A stretch of DNA of 64,000 bases from an uncultured Prevotellaceae bacterium (GTDB lineage: Bacteria > Bacteroidota > Bacteroidia > Bacteroidales > Bacteroidaceae), in the NCBI GenBank assembly GCA_900316685.1, contig ONDS01000001.1, positions 62,001 through 126,000 on the forward strand, in the 5' to 3' direction. The stretch's first letter is position 1. Every line of letters starts with the position of its first letter. The position numbers and the translations under genes are program-made. The notes beneath the pieces were generated by a model. That model saw only the letters and a program-made list of their open reading frames with translations, was not told the DNA's origin and ran no database searches. Shown piece after piece: positions 45,522 to 55,082 of the stretch.

Positions 45522-47513
45522 TTAGATGGGAATATATTCGACGAAAGCCTCCATGGCCTCGTAACATGCAAGTCCCAGGTCGTCGTAAAGTTTTGCGGTG
45601 GCCCTGTTCCTGTCTTCCGCCCTTTGCCAGAACAGCCGTTCGTCGTTGCCTAAGAAGGGAGCGCTCTCCATCTGGCTTTGGTGTTTGAGAATGGAATAAC
45701 GTTTGGCTCTCAGTTCCTCCGGGCTCATGGGCACACACATCTCGATGTTTTCTATCTCCCATTCCGCCCATGCCCCACGATACATCCAGATGCGGCAGTC
45801 GCCGACCCATTCGGCTTTGGCCTTTTTCTCCTCGTCGATGGCCGCAAGCACCGCGTCCGTACATTTGCGGTGTGTGCCATGAGGGTCGGCCAGGTCGCCC
45901 GCCACGTATATCTGGTGCGGCTTCACCTCGGCGAGCAGTTGTTGGATGATACGCACGTCGGCCTCGCCCATCGGTTTTTTCTCTATCCGCCCACTCTCGT
46001 AGAAAGGCAAGTCGAGGAAATGCACCCTGTCGAGGGGTATATTGTTGAAGGTACACGCCGTTCGCGCCTCTCCCCGCCGTATGAGCCCTTTGATGGTGAG
46101 CACATCCCTGGTGTCAAGGTCGCCCTCCTGTTTTTGGGCGAGGAATTGTTTTATCTCCTTATACTTATCCTTAATCACCATGTCGGCATCCTGGGCGAAA
46201 AGTTGGTTGAAGCCATTGATGAAATGCATGAAGCGCGCCACCTCTTCATCGCCCACGGCGATGTTGCCCGACGTCTCGTAAGCCACATGCACCTCATGTC
46301 CCTGCTGCACCAATCGACGCAAGGTTCCTCCCATGGAGATGACATCATCGTCGGGATGGGGCGAGAAGACCACCACCCTCTTCGGGAACGGCAATGCTCT
46401 CTCCGGCCGATATTTGTCGTCGTCGTTGGGCTTGCCTCCCGGCCATCCCGTAATGGTATGCTGCAAGTCGTTGAAAATCTTGATGTTCGCATTGTAAGCC
46501 GACCCATAAAGAGCCAGCAGCTCCGACAGTCCGTTGCCGTTATAATCCTTGTTGGTGAGTTTGAGTATTGGTTTTCCTGTGACCTGGCAGAGCCACACCA
46601 ATGCCGACCGCACCAGTTTGTCATCCCATTTGCAGGATGTGACCAGCCATGGGTGTACGATACGTGTCAAGCGTGATGCCGCTGCAAGGTCGGCTACTAC
46701 CTGTGCGTTGTTATGCGCTTGAAGAAACGATGCAGGAATATCGCTGGTGATGGGTTCCTCGATGGTTTTCCGCAATATGTCGGCCTTTCCTTCTCCCCAT
46801 GCCGTGAGGAATATCCTTTTTGCCGCGAGTATGGTAGCCATACCGATGGTGATGGAGCACGGAGGCACCTGCTCTCCTGTCCCGAAGCTCATGCTCATCT
46901 CTTCGCGCGTGGTCTGTTCGATAAGGATAAGCCGCGAGGTGGAGGTGGGTGTCGACCCCGGTTCGTTGGCAGCCAAGTTGCCGATGCGCCCTATGCCCAA
47001 CAACGCCACATCCAGACCGCCACAGTGCGCGATGGCTTGTTCATACTGCCGGCAATGATCCATGACCGAATCCTGTGCAATGCTCCCATCGGGCGAGAAT
47101 ATGTTCTGCTGAGGGATATCGACATGCCGCAGGAACCGTTCGTTGAGTTGGTTGATGCTTCTACTGTTATTTTCCGGGGTGAGAGGGAAGAATTCGTAGG
47201 CGTTGAACACCACGACATGGTTGAAGCTCAGTTTTTCCTCGCGGTGGCGGCGTATCAGTTCGTTATAGACAGGTATGAGCGAGTTGCCCGTGCCCAAGGC
47301 CATGACGAACGTTTTTCCCTGTTCTTGTCGTTGTCGGATCTCTTTCTCCAGGGCATCGGCAATGAAACGCGCACCCTCGTCGGCAGAAGCGAAGATATCG
47401 GTGGGCACCTTTTCCATCCTTGTTATCTCCGAGCGGTCGACTGCCGTTGCCGGTCTGAACAATTTTGTGGGCACCTTGTTGAGCACTATTTGCGAACTGA
47501 TGGTAAGGTTCAT
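45522..47513 (-). CDS. NagB-like domain fused to a PIG-L/LmbE deacetylase
   Basis: A 663-residue protein. Residues 1 to about 300 match glucosamine-6-phosphate deaminase. Residues from about 370 match PIG-L/LmbE N-acetylglucosaminyl deacetylases, with the metal motif SPHPDDDVISMGG and a later ADPHGTH. Against NagB numbering, D72 is Tyr106, D141 is Ile177 and H143 is Asn179; only E148 (Glu184) remains. The sugar-phosphate domain is therefore probably not a deaminase and may only bind ligand. The deacetylase motif is intact. It lies between true nagB and the GH97 gene, which suggests amino-sugar metabolism. Confidence 0.88.
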   Translation of the reverse strand: MNLTISSQIVLNKVPTKLFRPATAVDRSEITRMEKVPTDIFASADEGARFIADALEKEIRQRQEQGKTFVMALGTGNSLIPVYNELIRRHREEKLSFNHVVVFNAYEFFPLTPENNSRSINQLNERFLRHVDIPQQNIFSPDGSIAQDSVMDHCRQYEQAIAHCGGLDVALLGIGRIGNLAANEPGSTPTSTSRLILIEQTTREEMSMSFGTGEQVPPCSITIGMATILAAKRIFLTAWGEGKADILRKTIEEPITSDIPASFLQAHNNAQVVADLAAASRLTRIVHPWLVTSCKWDDKLVRSALVWLCQVTGKPILKLTNKDYNGNGLSELLALYGSAYNANIKIFNDLQHTITGWPGGKPNDDDKYRPERALPFPKRVVVFSPHPDDDVISMGGTLRRLVQQGHEVHVAYETSGNIAVGDEEVARFMHFINGFNQLFAQDADMVIKDKYKEIKQFLAQKQEGDLDTRDVLTIKGLIRRGEARTACTFNNIPLDRVHFLDLPFYESGRIEKKPMGEADVRIIQQLLAEVKPHQIYVAGDLADPHGTHRKCTDAVLAAIDEEKKAKAEWVGDCRIWMYRGAWAEWEIENIEMCVPMSPEELRAKRYSILKHQSQMESAPFLGNDERLFWQRAEDRNRATAKLYDDLGLACYEAMEAFVEYIPI

Positions 47514-47555
47514 GTCAGGTTAACGATTGATGGTTGCAAGAAAAAGACGGGTTAG

Positions 47556-47586
47556 AAAAAAAAGCCCTGCCTGTGAGGGGCAGGGC
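47556..47586 (-). terminator. nagB terminator
   Basis: GCCCTGCC (47564-47571) pairs with GGCAGGGC (47579-47586). On the minus strand the stem is followed by eight Ts. It lies just after the nagB stop, so transcription of the fusion gene needs read-through or its own promoter. Confidence 0.92.
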
Positions 47587-47596
47587 ATATAGTGGA

Positions 47597-48382
47597 TTAT
47601 TTTCCTTCAATATCCTTGAAATACTTATAGGTGCTCACCTTGAGTTCGTCGGTGGCTGGTTCATCGCATACGATGATGCCATGTTGGTGCATCTGCAGTG
47701 CGCTGATGGTCCACATTTGGCATACGCCACCTTCCACGGCAGCCTGCAGGGCGCGTGCTTTATGGTGTCCGTTGACGAGGATCATCACCTCGCGTGCATC
47801 CATCACTGTACCCACGCCCACGGTGAGGGCATGCTTGGGCACCTTGTTGACATCGCCTTCGAAGAAACGCGAGTTGGCGATGATGGTGTCGGTGGTGAGC
47901 GTTTTCACACGTGTGCGCGAAGAGAGCGACGAACCCGGCTCATTGAAGGCTATGTGTCCATCAGGACCGATGCCACCGATGAAGAGGTCGATACCTCCTG
48001 CCTCGGCGATCATTTCCTCGTAGTGACGGCACTCCGCCTCCAGGTCTTCAGCGTTGCCATTGAGGATATGGATATTCTCCTTTGGGCAGTCGATATGGTC
48101 GAAGAGATTGCGTGCCATGAATGAGTGGTAACTCTCGGGATGCTCTTCCGGCAGGTTGACATACTCATCCATATTGAAGGTGAGCACATGCTTGAAGGAC
48201 ACCCTACCCTCTTTGTTGGCCTTGACGAGTTCGGCATACATACCTTCGGGAGAGGATCCCGTGGGCAATCCCAGGACAAACGGTTTTTCCGCCGTAGGCT
48301 TTGCGGCGTTGATACGACTGATGACATGTTCTGCCGCCCATTGCGACATTTTCTGATAATTAGGTTCAATAATGAGTCTCAT
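47597..48382 (-). CDS. nagB: Glucosamine-6-phosphate deaminase
   Basis: A 261-residue cytoplasmic enzyme that converts glucosamine-6-phosphate to fructose-6-phosphate and ammonia. All catalytic residues sit at their Escherichia coli positions: Asp72 in NMDEYVNLP, and Asp141, His143 and Glu148 in [12 protein letters not shown]. The phosphate loop [14 protein letters not shown] is also kept. The length is that of the family. A promoter box lies 52-59 bp upstream (48434-48441) and a strong terminator follows. Confidence 0.96.
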   Translation of the reverse strand: MRLIIEPNYQKMSQWAAEHVISRINAAKPTAEKPFVLGLPTGSSPEGMYAELVKANKEGRVSFKHVLTFNMDEYVNLPEEHPESYHSFMARNLFDHIDCPKENIHILNGNAEDLEAECRHYEEMIAEAGGIDLFIGGIGPDGHIAFNEPGSSLSSRTRVKTLTTDTIIANSRFFEGDVNKVPKHALTVGVGTVMDAREVMILVNGHHKARALQAAVEGGVCQMWTISALQMHQHGIIVCDEPATDELKVSTYKYFKDIEGK

Positions 48383-48433
48383 AATGCCAAAATTAATAAA
48401 ATTTCCGTTATTTCGTTACTCTTGATAATGGTG

Positions 48434-48441
48434 CAAAGGTA
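48434..48441 (-). promoter_or_regulatory. nagB promoter, -7 box
   Basis: TACCTTTG on the minus strand (plus-strand CAAAGGTA). The -33 region is AT-rich and has no clear TTG. Confidence 0.6.
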
Positions 48442-48510
48442 AAAAAAATATTTTATACTGAATAAATCTCCTCTTTTTTTTTCGAAAAAATGTCCCTTGT
48501 CGGTCACGGA

Positions 48511-48622
48511 AACAAAATACCCCGGCATCACGCCGAGGTATTAAGCATTGAATGTTTCAGCAGTTTTGTCTTATGTAGTTACCTATCTTTGGAAATTCAG
48601 TTGTTATCGCTGATTGATTACG
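48511..48622 (-). ncRNA. Candidate small RNA upstream of nagB
   Basis: Within the 456-bp nagB-hflX gap, the minus strand has TTG (48655-48657), a 20-base spacer and TATCTTTG (48627-48634). About 80 bases downstream is a stem, AATACCTCGGC with GCCGGGGTATT (plus 48517-48542), followed by TTGTTT. The stem has a U-G pair in the minus-strand RNA but a C-A mismatch in the plus-strand RNA, so selection seems to act on the minus strand. No ORF of note lies between. Predicted length is about 110 bases. Not matched to a known family. Confidence 0.5.
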
Positions 48623-48626
48623 GGTG

Positions 48627-48657
48627 CAAAGATAATCCTAAAATTGACTTAAATCAA
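48627..48657 (-). promoter_or_regulatory. Promoter of the candidate small RNA
   Basis: TTG, 20 bp, TATCTTTG: an excellent Bacteroidetes promoter facing away from hflX, with no ORF after it. Confidence 0.65.
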
Positions 48658-48813
48658 GAAATAACGAATAAAATAGTCAAAAAAATACGAAAACGTTTGC
48701 GGAATGATGGGTTTTCCGTGGAGAATTGAGGGTATTGTCGAGGAGACAAAGGCAGATTCCCCAATCTTCGCATTTTTTCTTTGTTGCCAGGATGCTAATT
48801 CAAGAAAAAAGTG

Positions 48814-48821
48814 TAAATTTG
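48814..48821 (+). promoter_or_regulatory. hflX promoter, -7 box
   Basis: TAAATTTG, 17 bases before the hflX ATG. There is no good TTG at the usual distance. Confidence 0.5.
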
Positions 48822-48838
48822 CATCGACATAGACAACT

Positions 48839-50092
48839 ATGAAAGAATTCGTATTATCAGAAGTGAAGGCGGAAACCGCCATCTTAGTGGGTCTGATCAC
48901 CCAAGAGCAAGACGAAGCGAAGACAAAGGAATACCTTGACGAGTTGGAATTTCTGGCCGACACAGCAGGAGCTGTCACGGTGAAACGCTTCACTCAACGC
49001 GTGGGAGGCCCGAGCAAGACCACTTATGTGGGCAAAGGCAAGTTGGAAGAGATACGCCGTTATATCCGTCAGGAAGAAGAGGCCGACCGTGAGATAGGCA
49101 TGGTAATCTTCGACGACGAGTTGACTGCTAAGCAGATACGCAATATCGAGCTGGAACTGAAGGTGAAGATTTTGGATCGCACCTCGCTCATTCTCGACAT
49201 CTTCGCCATGAGGGCTCAGACCGCCAACGCCAAGACACAGGTGGAGTTGGCGCAATATCGTTATATGCTCCCCCGACTTCAGCGTCTGTGGACCCACCTG
49301 GAGCGTCAGGGTGGCGGCAGCGGCAGTGGCGGTGGCAAGGGCAGTGTGGGTCTTCGCGGTCCTGGTGAGACCCAGTTGGAGATGGACCGCCGTATCATCC
49401 TCCACCGCATCACATTACTCAAGCAACGTCTTATCGAGATAGACAAGCAGAAGACGACGCAGCGCAAGAGTCGTGGTCGTCTGATTCGTGTGGCCTTGGT
49501 GGGTTACACCAACGTAGGCAAGTCGACCATCATGAATCTTTTGGCCAAGAGCGACGTTTTCGCCGAGAACAAGTTGTTCGCCACCCTCGACACCACAGTC
49601 AGGAAGGTGGTGGTGGGCAACCTGCCCTTTCTGTTGGCCGACACCGTAGGGTTCATCCGAAAATTGCCCACCGATTTGGTAGACTCGTTCAAATCGACCC
49701 TCGATGAGACGCGCGAGGCCGACCTGCTGTTGCATGTGGTAGACATTTCCCATCCCGACTTCGAGGAACAGATACAAGTGGTGGAGCACACGTTGGCCGA
49801 CCTGGGTTGTTCCGACAAGCCCTCTATGATCATTTTCAACAAGATAGACGCTTACCATTGGGTGGACAAGGAGCCCGACGACCTGACGCCACCGACAAAG
49901 GAGAACGTGACGCTCGATGAGTTGAAGAAAACCTGGATGGCCAAGCTGGACGAGAACTGTCTGTTCCTATCGGCGAAGGAGAAGACGAATATCGATGAGT
50001 TCCGTGATGTGCTGTACAGGAAAGTGCGCGAGTTGCATGTGCAGAAATATCCCTACAACGATTTTCTCTATCCTGAGGAGGAGGAGGGATAA
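48839..50092 (+). CDS. hflX: Ribosome-associated GTPase HflX
   Basis: A 417-residue GTPase that splits stalled or heat-damaged ribosomes. The HflX N-terminal domain (about 1-195) contains [20 protein letters not shown] and the glycine-rich [20 protein letters not shown] loop. The G domain follows, with G1 [10 protein letters not shown]3 DTVGF and G4 NKID. A C-terminal tail ends in [14 protein letters not shown]. It starts 17 bases after the promoter box and appears to stand alone. Confidence 0.96.
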   Translation: MKEFVLSEVKAETAILVGLITQEQDEAKTKEYLDELEFLADTAGAVTVKRFTQRVGGPSKTTYVGKGKLEEIRRYIRQEEEADREIGMVIFDDELTAKQIRNIELELKVKILDRTSLILDIFAMRAQTANAKTQVELAQYRYMLPRLQRLWTHLERQGGGSGSGGGKGSVGLRGPGETQLEMDRRIILHRITLLKQRLIEIDKQKTTQRKSRGRLIRVALVGYTNVGKSTIMNLLAKSDVFAENKLFATLDTTVRKVVVGNLPFLLADTVGFIRKLPTDLVDSFKSTLDETREADLLLHVVDISHPDFEEQIQVVEHTLADLGCSDKPSMIIFNKIDAYHWVDKEPDDLTPPTKENVTLDELKKTWMAKLDENCLFLSAKEKTNIDEFRDVLYRKVRELHVQKYPYNDFLYPEEEEG

Positions 50093-50184
50093 ATTAAGAA
50101 ATTCGATATTCGAAATTTGAAATAAGAAATTCGATATTCGAAATTTGAAATAAGAACATAATAACACAATAAACAAATAGAAAC
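50093..50184. repeat. Short tandem repeat spacer
   Basis: AAGAAATTCGATATTCGAAA plus TTTGAAAT occurs twice in a row (about 50097-50152). The core TTCGATATTCGAA is palindromic. It lies between hflX and the DUF4954 gene. Confidence 0.75.
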
Positions 50185-52044
50185 ATGGAGAACTTCAGAT
50201 CTTTGACCATCGGAGAGATTGGTCAGTTGGAAGCCAATGGATGCCGTGCCGAGGACTGGTCGAGCATAGTAGTGGCCGACGGCTTCTCGCCTGAATACGT
50301 TCGCAACGTATCTTTCTACGGTGAGGTGCAACTGGGTGTTTATGAGAAAAAGCTGGAAATCAGCAAGGGCTTTTTCAAGCATTCGGGCATCTACAACGCC
50401 ACCCTACGCAATGCAAGCATCGGCGACAACTGCTTAGTGGAAAACGTGGGAGGCTACATCAACAATTACACCATCGGCGACGACTGCCTGGTGTCGAATG
50501 TGAGCATCATCGAGACCATCGAGGGCGCCACCTATGGTGAGGGCAACCTGATCAGCGTGTTGAACGAGGCTGGCGACGGCAACGCCATACTTTTCGGCAA
50601 CCTGAACAGCCAGTTTGCCGCCTTCATGGTGAAACATTTCACCGACAAGAACATCAAGGACGAGATACGCCGATTGATCAATGAGGATATCGAGCGCAAT
50701 ATGCCCGAGCGCGGTATCATCGGCAACAACGTGCGCATCGTAGGCACTAAGGAAATCACCAACTGTGTGATCAACGATTCGTGCGAAATCAACGGAGCTT
50801 CGCGTCTGAGCGACTGCTCGATCCTCAACGGACCGAACGATTCCGTGTATATCGGGACGGGAGTGATTTGCGAGAACAGCATCATCTGCAACGGTTCGAG
50901 CATCATCAACAGCGTGAAGATGGAAGACTGCTTCGTAGGCGAAGCCTGCCATATCGCCAATGGGTTCACCGCCTCGCAGAGTGTGTTCTTCGCCAACTCG
51001 TATATGTCGAACGGTGAGGCCTGCGCCGCCTTCTGCGGTCCCTTCTCCGCCAGTCACCATAAATCGAGCCTGCTCATCGGCGGTCAGTTCTCATTCTACA
51101 ACGCCGGTTCGAACACCAACTTCTCCAACCATGCCTATAAGATGGGACCCATACACTACGGTATGTTGGAGCGCGGCACGAAGACCGCCAGCGGCAGCTA
51201 CGTACTTATGCCCGCCAAGATTGGTGCCTTCTCGGTGTGTATGGGTAAGCTGATGCACCATCCCGACACCCGCGACGTGCCCTTCTCCTATCTCATCTCC
51301 TACAACGACGACATGTATCTCGTGCCCGGCCGCAACATCACCACCGTAGGCTTGTATCGCGACATCAAGAAATGGCCCAAGCGCGACATGCGCCAGCAGG
51401 GCTGCCAGAAGAGTATCGTCAATTTCGACTGGCTATCGCCCTTCACCGTAGGCGAGATACTCCGTGGCAAGAAAATCCTGGAACGGCTGAAGGAAGCCTC
51501 CGGCAACCTGCAGTCACATTACAACTACCACGAATATATCATCAATGCCTCGTCGCTCAAGAAAGGCATCAAATATTACGACATCGCCCTGCGCCTGTAT
51601 ATGGGCGCCGTATTGAAACGCGCCAAGAAACACGGCTATTTCGGCAAGCCCACCACCGAGATAGGCAAGGGCAATTGGATCGACCTGTCGGGTCTGCTTC
51701 TGCCCGAGAGCGAGGAGGCACGTCTCATCGACGACATCAAGAACGGCACGTTGGAAACCATACAGGCGGTGATTGACCGTTTCGAGGAAATCAACAGTCA
51801 CTATCGCGAATACCAGTGGACGTGGACCTACCAGATGATCCTCGACTATTACGGTCTTGACGAGATCACCGAGGAAGACGCCTTGTTCATCCGCGAGGAG
51901 TATATCAAGGCCCGCCGTGCATGGATAGCCGAGATACGCAAGGACGCCGAGAAGGAGTATGCCATGGGCGATGTGGAAGATGAGGTGTTTGCCGACTTCA
52001 TCAACAAGCTCGACCATGAGATTGATTATGAGGATCAGGCTTAA
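50185..52044 (+). CDS. DUF4954 family protein (left-handed beta-helix type)
   Basis: A 619-residue cytoplasmic protein typical of Bacteroidetes. Residues from about 60 to 400 carry hexapeptide-like repeats (IGDNCLVENV, IGDDCLVSNV, VYIGTGVICENSII) of the kind that build left-handed beta helices in acyl- and nucleotidyl-transferases. The C-terminal 200 residues are helical and acidic. The fold suggests a sugar-nucleotide or acyl transferase relative, but no catalytic residues can be named. It lies 27 bp before the M16 peptidase gene. Confidence 0.85.
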   Translation: MENFRSLTIGEIGQLEANGCRAEDWSSIVVADGFSPEYVRNVSFYGEVQLGVYEKKLEISKGFFKHSGIYNATLRNASIGDNCLVENVGGYINNYTIGDDCLVSNVSIIETIEGATYGEGNLISVLNEAGDGNAILFGNLNSQFAAFMVKHFTDKNIKDEIRRLINEDIERNMPERGIIGNNVRIVGTKEITNCVINDSCEINGASRLSDCSILNGPNDSVYIGTGVICENSIICNGSSIINSVKMEDCFVGEACHIANGFTASQSVFFANSYMSNGEACAAFCGPFSASHHKSSLLIGGQFSFYNAGSNTNFSNHAYKMGPIHYGMLERGTKTASGSYVLMPAKIGAFSVCMGKLMHHPDTRDVPFSYLISYNDDMYLVPGRNITTVGLYRDIKKWPKRDMRQQGCQKSIVNFDWLSPFTVGEILRGKKILERLKEASGNLQSHYNYHEYIINASSLKKGIKYYDIALRLYMGAVLKRAKKHGYFGKPTTEIGKGNWIDLSGLLLPESEEARLIDDIKNGTLETIQAVIDRFEEINSHYREYQWTWTYQMILDYYGLDEITEEDALFIREEYIKARRAWIAEIRKDAEKEYAMGDVEDEVFADFINKLDHEIDYEDQA

Positions 52045-52071
52045 GGATAGAAACATTAAATAAAAAATAGC

Positions 52072-54978
52072 ATGAAATTAAGGAACATATTATCCGTGCT
52101 TGCGGCGTCCCTGTTGACGATGGGCGTCCAGGCCAAGGATTATCCGTATGAGGTGGTGAAAGGCGACCTCATGCAGACCCGCATCTACAAACTTGACAAT
52201 GGCCTGACCGTGTATCTCTCCGTGAACAAGGAGAAACCACGTATCCAGACTTACATCGCCGTAAGGACCGGTTCGAAGAACGACCCCGCCGAAACCACCG
52301 GTCTGGCCCACTACCTGGAACACCTGATGTTCAAAGGTACCGACAAGTACGGTGTGACCGACCCCGTGGCCGAAAAGCCCTATCTCGACGAGATAGAGGC
52401 CCGCTACGAGGAGTACCGTCAAATCAGCGACCCCGCGCTGCGGCGGCAGAAGTATCATGAGATAGACAGTGTGAGCCAGTTGGCCGCCAAATATTTCATT
52501 CCCAACGAATACGACAAGCTGATGTCGACCATCGGTGCCCAGGGCACCAATGCCTACACCTCCAACGATGTGACTTGCTATACCGAGGACATCCCCTCCA
52601 ACGAGGTGGAGAACTGGGCTAAGATACAGGCCGACCGTTTCCAGCACATGGTGATTCGCGGTTTCCACACCGAGTTGGAAGCCGTATATGAGGAATACAA
52701 TATCGGTATCGCCCAGGACAACCGTAAGTTGTGGGAATCAATGAGCAAGATGCTCTTCCCCACCCACCCCTATGGCACACAGACCACCATCGGCACGCAA
52801 GAGCACCTGAAGAATCCCTCCATCACCAATATCAAGAACTATTTCGACAAGTGGTATCGCCCGAACAATGTGGCTATCTGTATGGCTGGCGATATGGATC
52901 CCGACCAGGTGATTGCCACCATCGACAAGTATTTCGGTTCGTGGCAGCCCGGTGCCGATGTGCGTCAGCCCGTGTTCCCCGCACTGGCTCCCATCACCGC
53001 CCCCCGCGACACCACCGTCTACGGTCTTGAGGCCGAGACTCTTTGGATGGGTTGGCGTTTCGACCGCGGCAACTCGTTGCAGGTTGACACTTTACAGGTG
53101 ATCGACCACATGCTGAGCAACGGCACCGCCGGTCTCATCGACCTGAATATCAACCAACAGATGAAGATGCTCAATGCCTGGGGGGGTGCAGAGAGCCTGC
53201 GCGACTATTCCGCGTTCATCCTGTCCGGCACACCCAAGGAAGGTCAGAGTTTAGACGAGGTGAAAGCGCTTCTCTTGGCAGAGATAGACAAGTTGAAGCG
53301 CGGCGAGTTCTCCGACGACCTCCTTCCTTCGGTGATCAACAACGCCAAATTGAACTACTTCAACTCGTTGGAGAGCAACTACCAACGTGCCAACAGTTTC
53401 GTCGAAACCTACATCAACGAAGTGCCCTGGTCGCAGCAAGTGGGTTATTTAGACCGTATCTCGAAGATCACCAAGGAGCAGGTCATGGCATTTGTGAACC
53501 GTCATTTCCGCGACAACTACGTAGTGGTGTACAAGCGTCAGGGTGAAGACCCCAACCTGAAGAAGATCGACAAGCCCGCCATCACCCCCATCCCCGCCAA
53601 CCGCGACATGGTGAGCCAGTTTGTGAAGGACATCCAGAACACGAGTGTAGAGCCCATCCATCCCCGTTTCATCGACTTCCAGCGCGACCTGACCTTTGGC
53701 AAGACCGAGAAGGGTCTGCCCTATATCTATGTGAAGAACACCGAGAACGGCAGGTTCACCCTCTCGTTCCGTTACGACTTCGGTGAGGAGAGCGACGTGA
53801 AATACAACGATGCCGCCGGTTACATCGACTATTTAGGCACCGGCAAGTTGACCAACGAGCAGATCAAGCAGCAGTTCTACAAGTTGGCTTGCAGTTACAA
53901 CATCTCCGTAGGTTCGCGTCAGATCAATGTCAGTCTCAGCGGACTGAGCGAGAACATGCCGCAGGCCCTCGCCCTGTTGGAAGACCTGCTGAAAAACGCC
54001 AAGGTGGACCGAGAAGCATGGGAGCAGTACATCCAGTTGTTGGAGAAGTCGCGCGCCGATGCCAAGCTCAACCAAGGCCAGAATTTCAGTGCGTTGGTGA
54101 GTTACGGTGTTTACGGAGCCTACAACCCTTACCGCAACATCCTGACATGCGAGCAGTTACGGCAACAGGATCCCCAGGCGTTGCTCGACCTGCTGAAAAA
54201 TCTCTCTCGGTATGAGCACACCTTATTGTATTATGGTCCGATGAGCGAGCAGGAACTGTCAGCCGCCGTGAGCAAATATCATAAGACCGGCAAGACATTG
54301 TTGTCCGCCCCCGAGGGACGGCACTACACACTGGAAGCCACCCCCCGCAACGAGGTGTTCATCGCCCCCTACGATGCCAAGAACATCTACATGCGCATGA
54401 TCCACAACGAGCAGCGCCCCTTCCATCCCGAGGAAGCCGCCGTGAGAGCCCTGTTCAACGAATACTACGGAGGTGGCATGAACACCATCGTGTTCCAGGA
54501 GTTGCGTGAGGCCCGTGGCTTGGCCTACAATGCCTACGCCCTTTATGTGAAGCCCAACTATAAGGGCGACCCCGAGTATTTCATGACGCACGTCATCACC
54601 CAGAATGACAAGATGATGGACTGCATCCGTCAGTTCCACAGCATCCTCGACACCATCCCCGAGAGTGAAGCCGCCTTCCGCATCGCCAAGGAAGCCTTGA
54701 CGAAGAAGTTGGCCACCGAGCGCACCACGAAGTTCGGTTTGATCAACGCCTGGATTTATGCCCGCGACAGAGGTATCGACTACGACGAGAACGAGCGCAT
54801 CTACAAAGCCCTTCCCGGCGTGACCCTTCAAGACGTCGTCAGGTTCGAGCAACAGCAGATGGGTCACAAGCCCTACCGCTATGTGATCTTGGGCGATGAG
54901 AAGGAACTCGACATGGAGTCGTTGGAGAAGATCGGTCCAATCCGTCGATTGAGCACCGAGGAAATCTTTGGGTACTAA
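52072..54978 (+). CDS. M16 family metallopeptidase, exported
   Basis: A 968-residue peptidase with a signal peptide (MKLRNILSVLAASLLTMGVQA). The inverted zinc motif H-x-x-E-H is in LAHYLEHLMFKGT, and the third ligand Glu lies about 75 residues later, probably in ELEAVYEEYNIG. Four M16 domains are present. The second pair lacks the zinc motif and includes the REARGLAYNAYALY block. This is a PqqL/insulinase-like clam-shell enzyme, probably degrading peptides in the periplasm. It follows DUF4954 closely. Confidence 0.93.
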   Translation: MKLRNILSVLAASLLTMGVQAKDYPYEVVKGDLMQTRIYKLDNGLTVYLSVNKEKPRIQTYIAVRTGSKNDPAETTGLAHYLEHLMFKGTDKYGVTDPVAEKPYLDEIEARYEEYRQISDPALRRQKYHEIDSVSQLAAKYFIPNEYDKLMSTIGAQGTNAYTSNDVTCYTEDIPSNEVENWAKIQADRFQHMVIRGFHTELEAVYEEYNIGIAQDNRKLWESMSKMLFPTHPYGTQTTIGTQEHLKNPSITNIKNYFDKWYRPNNVAICMAGDMDPDQVIATIDKYFGSWQPGADVRQPVFPALAPITAPRDTTVYGLEAETLWMGWRFDRGNSLQVDTLQVIDHMLSNGTAGLIDLNINQQMKMLNAWGGAESLRDYSAFILSGTPKEGQSLDEVKALLLAEIDKLKRGEFSDDLLPSVINNAKLNYFNSLESNYQRANSFVETYINEVPWSQQVGYLDRISKITKEQVMAFVNRHFRDNYVVVYKRQGEDPNLKKIDKPAITPIPANRDMVSQFVKDIQNTSVEPIHPRFIDFQRDLTFGKTEKGLPYIYVKNTENGRFTLSFRYDFGEESDVKYNDAAGYIDYLGTGKLTNEQIKQQFYKLACSYNISVGSRQINVSLSGLSENMPQALALLEDLLKNAKVDREAWEQYIQLLEKSRADAKLNQGQNFSALVSYGVYGAYNPYRNILTCEQLRQQDPQALLDLLKNLSRYEHTLLYYGPMSEQELSAAVSKYHKTGKTLLSAPEGRHYTLEATPRNEVFIAPYDAKNIYMRMIHNEQRPFHPEEAAVRALFNEYYGGGMNTIVFQELREARGLAYNAYALYVKPNYKGDPEYFMTHVITQNDKMMDCIRQFHSILDTIPESEAAFRIAKEALTKKLATERTTKFGLINAWIYARDRGIDYDENERIYKALPGVTLQDVVRFEQQQMGHKPYRYVILGDEKELDMESLEKIGPIRRLSTEEIFGY

Positions 54979-55082
54979 ACCTCCTCCCTGCCCCCTCCCA
55001 AGGAGGGGGAGAAGGGAGATGAAGTTGGAATATTTGGATACGAAGAAACCATTTAATCTCATACAATCTAATCAAAAACATT
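54979..55082. repeat. Spacer with a GC-rich palindrome
   Basis: CTGCCCCCTCCC and AAGGAGGGGGAG (about 54988-55012) form another member of the palindrome family, between the M16 peptidase and fumarase genes. It may also end the upstream transcript. Confidence 0.65.
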
